From Akkermansia muciniphila (GTDB lineage: Bacteria > Verrucomicrobiota > Verrucomicrobiia > Verrucomicrobiales > V1-33), in contig CALQKQ020000055.1 of NCBI GenBank assembly GCA_943331195.2, positions 1 through 12,128 of the forward strand: DNA of 12,128 nucleotides, given 5' to 3'. The notes under the pieces were generated by a model. It saw nothing but the letters and a program-made list of their open reading frames with translations. It was not told where the DNA came from and did no database searches. Positions 1 to 9,700 of this stretch are shown here, in pieces. The translations under genes were made by a program, and so were the position numbers. Position 1 is the first letter of the stretch. Every line of letters starts with the position of its first letter.

Positions 1-759
1 GGCGATGCTGAGATTCCCGGAGGAGCGAATCCCTGCATCTCCGGCATCCACCACGCCAACCGGAGCGATGAGATCGACATTGCCCGGATCCACGCCCGCC
101 ACCGTGGCTAGCACGCCGATGCCGCCGCCAGTCGCCAGACCGGCCAGGTCCGTCTGTACCGCAGCACTTTGGGGATCCATCAAGACGCGGGTCGGGGGAG
201 CATTCTTCACCGTCTTGGAAGAACGACCCGCCGCAATATTCCCACGGGAAGACCAGATGATTTGATTTCCGCCCCGCAAGGTGAAAATCCGTCCGATGCC
301 GACGCTGACATCGCCGTCGGTGAAAATGGAAATGTTGCCGCCGCTTTCGGTGACAATCCCGGGCGGGGCCAGGGGATTGCCGATGGCGGTATTGGCGAGG
401 GCGAGGCCACCGCCGGGAGCTAGGAGGCTGATATTGCCGCCATTGCGCGTGCGGATGTCCCGTCCACGGGTGAGGATGTCGCCCGCCCCGGTGAACGGGA
501 ACAGCACGCCGATGGCCGCGAAACCGTCCTCATAGCCACCTCCCGTCGTCGTCGCGGTACCCGCATGGCCCCGCCCGGCGTCGCGCAAAATGCGATAAAA
601 CACCTCCAGGGCCAGCCGCTTTTGCTCCTCGCCCTCCCATTGATCGAAGGATTTGCCCCCCATCTCCGGTGCCAGTTCGGCGAGGTACTGCGACCCATTC
701 CCCCCCGTGACGTAGCGATCGATGAAGCTGTCGAAGTCCAGGGCGCTATGGCCAAGACC
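1..759 (-). other. Conserved C-terminal block with the start of DUF3739
   Basis: This is the distal conserved part of the giant adhesin, cut by the window edge. It opens with a non-repetitive helical-looking stretch (HSALDFDSFIDRYVTGG near 750, RLALEVFYRILRDAGR at 618 to 571). It then returns to strand-like sequence: GGNISIFTDGDVSVG, IFTLRGGNQI, WSSRGNIAAGRSSKTV at 255 to 208, and a final VDLIAPVGVVDAGDAGIRSS run. These match my memory of the DUF3739 domain that ends many large haemagglutinin-like proteins. In relatives little normally follows it, so most of the protein is probably in view. The function of the domain is not established. Confidence 0.8.
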
Positions 760-3700
760 CGTGGACGCGCCGAGCCCCGCCGCCGCCACGAGGTGAGCCC
801 CGGTGAAACGGAGATAGGGATTGCGGGCATTGCCCACGCTGGTCAGGCCGACCCCCGTGCCATCCGCCCGGCCCGCGACCGTACCCAAATCAAGGGTGCG
901 CCCTGCCAAAACTTGAAGCGAGCCGGGTCCGCTGATCTGGATGTCCCCGGCCAACGGCCCGGCCTCCGCCACACCGCCCTCCGAAGTCACCACGTTCCCC
1001 GGGCGGGTCGCCGCCACCCGCAGCGCGGCGCTGGCATTAGCGGGAATGATATCACGCCCACTAGCGATAATACTGACGTCGTCGTCGTGAATGTTTTGTA
1101 TGTAGAGCGCAACATCGGCAAGGTCGCCCCCTGCAAAAATACGAGAGGCTTTGGGCGCAAAAAGCGTGAGTCCAGAAATGTCGCCCGCTCCAGCATAAAG
1201 CCGCAGGGGCGCGACATCGTTCCTGTGAAGCAGCCCAGGGGCGTGCAGCGCTTGCTTGGTCTGCAGCACGCCAGTGGTCGAACCCGTTTCACTAAATAAG
1301 GCATCGAGTCCAGCAAAGAAAAGCGGCTGCGGCGTGGCTACGGCCTGCGCTTGTGCCGTGGTATAGCCGAGCGGGTTCCAGGGATTCGCCAGGTCCAGCG
1401 CATCGGCATCCGAAACGTTGATCCGGCTGGCCGCCCAGGCGGTAAAGCCCTTGCCCGAGTCGTTGATGAGGCCAGTCGGTTGCAGCGCATCAATGGCCCC
1501 CGCCGCCAGCAGCGCCAACTGACCCGTAGGGGATGGGGCGAGCGTTAGATTTCCCGCTAGGCGGATGCTGCCGCTGGAGGCATACGCCTGCAAGGTGCCA
1601 GGTTGCACCGACACCATGGTCCGGTAACGGATCAGCTCCGCCAGCCCAGATTCATTGAGCCTCAACCAAGGTTTGCCCCGCGCGGCAGAATCACTTCCTA
1701 GCATTTGCTTGTTGACGGCCCATTGAAACAGCAGCGGGGCCAATCCCGCCGCCGAGGTGGATTCGGTGCGGAAGGTCACGTCGCCGCCCAGGGCAGAAAC
1801 GTTTAAGCTCGCCTGTGGCGCAAAGGTCGAGAAATACGATTTGTACCAGATCGAGTTCCCCAAGCCTTCTGGCAGCAAAAATGGGTTAGCCATCGGTCCA
1901 AGCAGGATGCTTCCCTTGGCCGAGACCTCAAAATGGGCCCGGCCCGCGAAAAGCGTCGTGGGTAGTTGGGTGTAGGCATGGCCCTGGCCGGCCGCCAGGC
2001 TGCTCGGCGAAAGCACCGAGCGCGTCGCATTGGTAAGGATACTGCCCCCGGCATAGAGCGTTCCCACCCCCCTTTCCACATAGTAAATCCCACCATCAAT
2101 CTGGTTCCCCGCTCGCACCGTGACATCGCCACCACCCCATTCCACCGCCGTTTGGTTGGCGGCGAGCGGATCACTCGGATTGCCTTTGGTCACCCGAAAG
2201 TTAGTGGGAGCCACCGCATCCACGTTGCTCACGTTTCCTCCCGCCGCCAGCGACACCTGCCCGCCGCCAAGCGCTCCTACCCCTTGAAAAAATTGGCTGT
2301 AGTCGACCCACCAACTGGTAGAAAGCACTTCGTTAGAGCTCCGTCCCTGGGCGAATTGCCCCGTCGCGGAATCGACCGTGCCTCGGCGATACAGCCAATT
2401 GTTTGGAAGCTGCCAGACCGAATCCGCCACCAGCTGCCCCGCCGCATTGCGGGTCAGGTGCTCAATGTTCCCTCCGGCGTTCAGGGTGACGTTGCCGCCG
2501 CCCATGGCGTATTGCGCCGGGTAGAGCGTGGTGAGTTGCGCCGCCCCTAGCCCGGAAGTGCCACTGGGTGGCTGGCCCGGCCGAGGTACCTCAAAGGTGC
2601 CACCCAGGGTGGGATCCGCCACCGCCGCGCCTGCGGAGTAAATCGCCGCGAAGTGATTGAGCAGCTGGATGTTCCGCGCGGCGGAAACGGTGATATCGCC
2701 GCTCCCCGTGCGGATGACTTGCCACCGCTGTGGGATCACCGACCGCGTTAGCGCGTTGTCCCCACCAGGGACGGTGTTGTTCTGCTCATCGGTCGAAGTC
2801 CCCGCTTTGCCGAGGAGGAGAGAGCCCGGCGCGCTGCTGCGGGAGGGCACCGCCGCGAAGGAAACGCCGCCGAGATCGGCCCCCGCCGTGAGACGGTAGG
2901 AATACGATTGGGCATTCCCCGGCAACAGCGGATTCGGCGCCATGAGCCGACCCTGCCAAAGCTGAAGATTGGTTGCTGGAGGATTGTTTACCGGCACAAA
3001 CGGGGTAAAACCGTCACTGAGCGAATTGTTGAAGATAAGATCGCCCGCCGCACGCATCGTTAGGAAACCAGCGCCGCCTTTTGCCCCAAAGCGATAACCC
3101 GAGAGATCCCAGTCCTGCAGCGTCGTGCTGCTGGCCGTGCCCAAGGTGAGAGGGCCCGCGCGGTTGATGAGTTCCGCCCCGGGCACCAGCACCAAGGCCG
3201 AGGCCAGACCCGCATTGCTCGAGAGCAGGCGGTTGGTGATGGCGGATTCGTTCGCGTTGCCCACACCAGGAGCTCCGAGGAAAGCGAGGCCGTCATTCCT
3301 AATTTGGTTCTGCACCGCCGCCGTAATGGGGCCGCCGCTAGCGGTCAGGTCATAGAGTTTATAGCCTTCCACAAGAATGCTCGAAGGATGGAGAACCGTG
3401 CTCTGGAAGGCCGTGATGCCGAGGTCCGTTCCCCCTGCGGTCTGCGGGGCCCGCAAATGAAGTTTGCCCGAAAACTGGCCCAGCGCCGCACTGGTGCTGG
3501 TTTGCTCGGCAACCGCAAGATTGAGCGTGGATCCAGCCGCCAAATGAAGCACTCCCGCCCCCGCAACTCCCAGGCGTTGCCCACCGGCCTCCAGGGTAAT
3601 CTCGCCTCCTTTGCCCGCACTGTCGAAACGCTGCCCGGCCACGGTGAGCCGGGCGCTCTCGGACAAGGTCACATTCTGGTTTGCCGCCAGCTGAATCATG

Positions 3701-6700
3701 CCGCCCGTCGGCCCCGCCGCATCAACCGTGCCCGCGACCGTGATGCTGCCCTGATCCGCCGCGAGGGCGAACTGGCGGGCCACCGCCATGCCGTCGATGA
3801 ACACATCGCCACGGCGGATCCGAAACGTTTGGCTTTGCGTGAATCCAGCGGTGCTGAGGGCAGACGTCAGCCCCGCGGTAGTGGTAAGCGCCAAGGTGTC
3901 GAGAGAAAAGCTTCCGGCAGTGCCCCCACTTCCCGCCGCGCCCGCCAATGCCCCGCCATCAAGGAAGTGGCCCTGCGGAGCTATAACTGAAAGGCTTCCG
4001 GCACTACCGCCCCCGCTTCCTGCCGCCACCCTGACCAAGGAACCACCGCCTAGCACCACATCTCCAGTCACCGAATCCAAGGTGATCGTTCCGCCGTCCG
4101 CATAGCGAGTGACATCATAGAAGGTCTGCGGCTGCCCGGCCACGTCCAGCCGTCCCTGCACCAACAGAGGGCCTCCCGTGGACGAGGCCGTCAAGGATCC
4201 ACTGGGCAGCAAAACAGAACTTCCCAGACTGGTTCGCGCGCTGCTCAGAACCAGGGTCGCCCCCAAGCCAGGCGCGAGGGCGGAAGCCGCGCCAGTGGCT
4301 TGCAAGGTCAGGTTCCCCCCAGCCGTGAGGCTGCGGTGGGAGCCCGCCGCTCCCGTCACCAGCGGTGCAGCGATCACCATATCGGCTGCGGTAGCCATTC
4401 CCCCAGTGCCCTCGCCGATCACCCCCTGCGCCGCTTGGAAGCCCACTTCGCCAAACCCTTGCCAAGCCACATCCCCCGGAGTCATCCGTACCACGTCGGC
4501 GTTGAACCGAACCCGAGCGGTCGATAGCGCCAGCGAACCTAGCCCAAGGCTAGACGCTCCCTGCGGATTGCCTAGCTGAATTTCTTTGGCAGCGAATCCG
4601 AACCCCTCGCCAGTTAGATGCAACCCCCGGATCTCTCCCGCATGCAACACCAGGCGATCCAAGCCGCCACCGATTTGGCCCTCCCCAATTAGGTCGATGC
4701 TTGAATAACTTCGCAGGGCCAAGGTCGTGCCGCTTTGCAGCTTCGTCAGGACCGAGCCCGTGAGCACCAAGCCAGTACTCGCGGGGGGCGAGTCTGCTTC
4801 ACCGAGCACCAAACTGATGCGGCCGCTATTGATGGCGTAGGCCCTAGCGGCGAGTCCAGCTGTGGGATCAAGTGCCATGGCATGGGTGGAATCCAGCGCG
4901 ATGCCGCCGCCGATCAGTTCTGCCCCAGCTCCGATAGTGAGAGATACCGTAGAGGTAGCAGGCGCGGCCCCGCGTCGAATCACCGCAGCATCAGGCGCAC
5001 TCGAAACCCGCACCAGCACGCCATTTCCCTCCACTTCATAATCATCCGCCAAGACGCTGCCAGTGGAGCGAAGCTGCGCCCCAGGTGCCAGCGTGATGCC
5101 GCCCGTGGCCGCCAACGTGAGGTCAGCAGCGGTCAGCGGAGCACCGGCATTGTCCACTTCGATGCCACTGCTGGCAACGTGGAGCATGGTGCGGCCATCG
5201 GCGTCAGTAGTTCGCTTGCCTCCTATAACAAGGCTTTCAGCCTGCCAGCGCTGCAGCACGGCAGAACTCAAGGCATTGCTCCCCGGTGCGCCGCTGCCGC
5301 TGCGGTTGATGATAAAAGGCAAAGTCGAGGAAATGTCGACTTGGCTGCCCCGTCCCCCCGAGATCGACCCCGACAGGACAGAGCCCGCCAGACTCAGGCC
5401 TTGGCTGGCTTGAAAAAGCAGTCGACCTGAATCCTTAGGCAGAAGCGGCGGCGGCAGGTTCAGCCTCCCTGCGGCGTCGCTGAGGAAGGCATCGCCGAGG
5501 TAGGTTTCATATTCGGCCCGCTGGCGAATGACACTGCCCCTAGCGAGTTCAAACTGGCTCGCCAAGGTCGGCCCGCGCCCCGCCCCATTCATCCCAGCTA
5601 TTTGATAGCCAGAGACAATACTGGCGCCGTCGAGCAACTCCCCAACGCCCGTGCGCTGCTCTGCTTGCGGCGTCACCAACACCCCGCCCGGCAGCAAAGC
5701 GTACCCGGCAGGCAACAAGGTATAGTTCCCTGCAGGAAGCGTGGCGCTGCCTTGTAGAAAGATCCGGTCGCCCAACCCAAGGCGCTCATTCTCATAACTA
5801 GAGACAAAGCCGCCGATCAAATTCGTCGCCAAAGCGGAATCATTGTATGACGCGATCGGTGCGATATCGCCCCGGTAGCCTGGCACAATCGCATAGCTGT
5901 TTCGGGACGCGACAATGTCCACGAGCCCCCCATTTCCTTCTACCCAGCGGTACGCGAATAGATCGCCGCCGCCGCGCAGATCCACTGTGGCCCCAGCAGC
6001 CAGTCGCACCACCTGACCAGCAATCGACACGCTTTTCTCCGGCAGCCCGCCCGCCGTGATGTCCACTCCCCGGGGATCAATCCACGACAAGCCATCGCGA
6101 CTCACCCCATAGGGAATGAGCCGCCCTTGGCCAGTGCCAGGATCAAGCGCCGCGACAGACGTGATACTGCCATCGCCGAGGATGATCTCTTGGGTCCGGG
6201 GAATCGCGATGCTGTTGCCCGCAAGCCAGTCCCGCGGCGCCGTGCCTGTCCCATCCCACCCCAGCGCGATGCTGCCAAAGGGAGCCCGCAACACCCCATC
6301 GTGCTGAATGCGACTCGCATACACCCCCAGCGAACCGCCCGCCGACAACGGAAGATCGCGGCGGCCCGAGGTTTCCATGGTGACGGAACCAGGCTGCACG
6401 CCGCCACCGCTGGGGTAGTCGTAGACAAAGATCTCGAAGGGCGAGGCCGTGACTGGGTAGAGCTGCCCCGCCCGCAGTGTCAGGTTTCCCATAACATTGA
6501 CAACGCCGCTGCCCCGGATATCGCCATGGACCGCAGACAGCGAAGCCGAACCGATGTTTTGCAGCGAAAGGGTGCCGAGATCAAGGTGCTCCGCTGCGAC
6601 GATGAGCTGGCCGGGGCCATAGCTAGGAGCAAAGCTAGTAGCAAAGGGACTGCGGCGATCCTCCGGCCGCTGCGGCGTCGCCAAGGGACGACCCAAAGCC

Positions 6701-9700
6701 ACCAGGGGAGCCGAGAGCCGCACCACGTCATCTGCGGCCAGAATGCCTTCCGTGGCCACCCGCAGTGAGCCTCTCGCCTCCAACACGACGGGGCCTTGGA
6801 ACCGCACCGAGCCACCGAGCGCCAGCGCATCAAACCCGCCGCGCGTAAAGGAATCCGCGCCGAAAAAGCCCCCGCTAATCTTGCCTGGCAAGGGCTTCCC
6901 CACCGCCTCCACCGCGCCCGTGACGCCCCCGGGAAGCAGGCTGCCGTTTTGCCAAACGCTGAGATTCGTATCCGTCGGCTGAGGCAGATTGCCCGGCGCA
7001 TAAAATCGACCAGAAGCCAGCTCCAAGGTCCCCCCCAGCGCCTTCGGACCGCCCGCATAGCCGTGCAGCGTGGCCCCGGAAAGGAGGAAATCGATGCCGG
7101 TCATTGCGATCACGCCGCCATTGGAATCCACGCGCACGGGGACCACCGCCAAGCGTCCTAGACCCTCTGTTAGGCCACTAGACACCGGAAGCTGATAGCG
7201 CCGCAGCGGATCAGCCACCGCAGGATGCACCTCAATCACCCCCTGGGCACCTGACACATCAATGAGCGAACCCGCCGCCGCCAAAAGGTTTCCTGTCAGG
7301 CTCACCCTGCCGCCGGGCAGCACCGAACCAAGCTTGCGGCCATAGGCATCGGGCAGCCGAAGCGTGGTGCCAGCGGCGGATAATAGAGCATTAGGCCCCA
7401 AAAAGAGCGTGGTCAGAGCCACGTCCGAGTTGGGCCGGGCCGCGTTGGAGTCGCCCGCCGTCACCGCAATACTGCCGCCGGGGGCAAACGTCTCCCCAAG
7501 CAAGGACACCGTGCGCCCTGCAAAACTCACCTGCGCCAGAGGATCCGTCCGGATGACGGCCCCTTCCCCCATCAGCAAATCACCGCGGAGGAGCGGCACA
7601 TCTAAAATGCCGTCGCGAAGCCCCGCTGCCGTGAAACTCAAACTCACCGGAGGCCGCACCCCCACTGGTTTTTGCACCACAATCCTGTCAAATCCTCCAC
7701 CCAGTGGATGCGGCACGGACACCAAACTCTGCGCCACGGGCTGCACCCGGGTGCCCGCCGCAATCACGAAAGCTGGCGGCAAGCCACCCAGGGCATCGCG
7801 GGCCGGAAGTCCGGTCAGACTGAACTGCCTGAAACCACCCTGACTAAAAAATCCCGGACGCAAACCTAACTCGCCCGGTCCGGTTCTGCCGCCCACGCGG
7901 ATCAGCGGAGCTTGCATGGCCAGTGATCCTCCCACCGCCCCCGAGTTGCCTAACAACCGCGAACCCAAGGTGAACCGCCCGCCCACGAGGCCCTGCAACT
8001 GCGGGTCCTGGCCACCTTGGAGGACGATACTGCCGCCATCGCCATCATAGCGTGCCCCCAGCGGGGTGATGAGCGACCCACCCCTCACATCAATCGCGCT
8101 ACCTTCTAGCAAGTCTGCAGAGTAGCCCCTGATGTCAATGCTGCCGCCCGCCAGGCTTGCTGGCGCCGCGAAGGGATCAGCGGCATGCCACCGGTCGTCC
8201 ACCACCAGCCCCGCCGTGCTGAGCGCCGCGCCCCGCCCCAGGGTGAAGACCCCACGGCCTGGATTCGGTTCAGGGAGCCGCCGCTGTTCTTCCGGCCGTT
8301 GCCGAATCAAGGCGACGTCAAAGGGCGTTAGGTTCAGGGCTTGGAAATGCAGGCTGCCCCCAGGAGCGATCATGCTGCCAAAACTTTGGATGTTTGATCC
8401 GACGAAGCTGAAGCCCCCACCGGGCCGACTTTGCAGCGCCACATGGCGCGGCACCGTGATGTCCCCCCCTTCATTGTGAACCGTGAGGCTGCCCCAACCC
8501 GGCTCTCCCATCAGCGTCGGCGAAAGATAGACCGTGCCCCCCCGCGCTTCATCCAAGGCCGCCGGAGCACCGACTGCATCCAGGCTAAAACCGCTCGAAG
8601 CCGCTTGCGCCCGGTCATCGAAAATAAGATTGGGTGGAGCCGGGTAGTCGGTGACGACGGCATTGTTCAGCATGGTTTGCCCCGAAAAAGACAAAGTTAG
8701 CCGACCAGCCTGCGGCAGGTCACTGGAGTGACTCGATAGGCGCATCTGCCGAGGGCCAGGAGCTGCCCTTCCTCCCAGTTGACCATCCAAGGCCATCCCC
8801 GGCGCAGCCATCGTTAGGCTGCCAGCATCGGCTCCGTGTAAATAGGTAGGCTCCTGGTGTTCCCCGGTCAAAGCTAGGGCTTGAGCATAGGTATGGCTAA
8901 CGCCCCAGCGGGCATGCACTTCATCCCAGGTGCCTGAGTAAAGGCCCCGGTAGATCCGATCGGGCAGAGCCTCATTAATGTCCACTACATGGCCCTCCGC
9001 CCAGAGGCGCGACGTTTTCACGGTGCCGCCAAGGTATTCGACATGCCCCCCGTTCACCAGGATGCCGGATCCCGGCTGCATCACCACGGAACCGCCTGCC
9101 GCGATGTCCACGGAGCCGCCCGCCGCAGTCAGTTCGCCCACAGTGCGCTCCGTCAGAGCCGCATAACCCGTCAAATCCGCCAGCGGCGAACCCACCCAGG
9201 CGCGGCCGTTGACCACACCTTGGTTACGCAAATCCACCGTCAAGGTCGGACCCCGCAGAGGCCCACTACGCTGTAAAGGCGCCGGAGCCAACTCGCCGCC
9301 CCGCAACACTAACGATAGAATGACCTGAGAAAGTGGCGCCACCACTCCCGTGGAGCCAGAAACATCCAGCCCAGCCCCTGGCTCAAAATACACCTGACCT
9401 CCCTTAGCCAGAAACGTCGAAGTCGGAGGGGTGATCGCTTCGTTGACATGCCAGCTGCCCGCCTGCACCGAAACCAGCGCGTTAGGAGCTAGCACCCTAG
9501 CATCACCGCCAAAGTGCACCGTTTTGCCCTGCAAATGGATCTGCGAACGCAAAGCCAATTCCGTGCCCACCGCCCGTTCCGCACTGCTCCACTCCGGAAG
9601 AATCCGCATCACGCTGCCAGGGCCGAGATCGACGACTCCGCTCGATTTGAACAAGAATGGATTTCCCGTGCTGGCCACGGCAGCGTCAAAGCCAGGATTG

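Noticed and set aside
565..1299. Plus-strand open frame of 244 codons
   Set aside because: It lies wholly opposite the adhesin frame; its translation is Arg/Pro/Gln-rich without domain-like patterns. Long antisense frames are expected in GC-rich coding DNA.
3304..3990. Plus-strand open frame of 228 codons
   Set aside because: Antisense shadow of the adhesin; the Arg-rich translation has no recognisable motif.
3911..4026. CRISPR-like or mobile-element repeats
   Set aside because: Only two imperfect copies, both in frame and encoding Gly/Ser turns of the adhesin; no spacers of even length, terminal inverted repeats or transposase.
4735..5430. Plus-strand open frame of 231 codons
   Set aside because: Antisense shadow of the continuous adhesin frame; low-quality Arg/Gln/His-rich translation.
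6480..7058. Minus-strand open frame of 192 codons in another phase
   Set aside because: Overlaps the adhesin out of frame; Arg/Trp-rich translation typical of a shifted reading of Gly/Ala-rich coding sequence.
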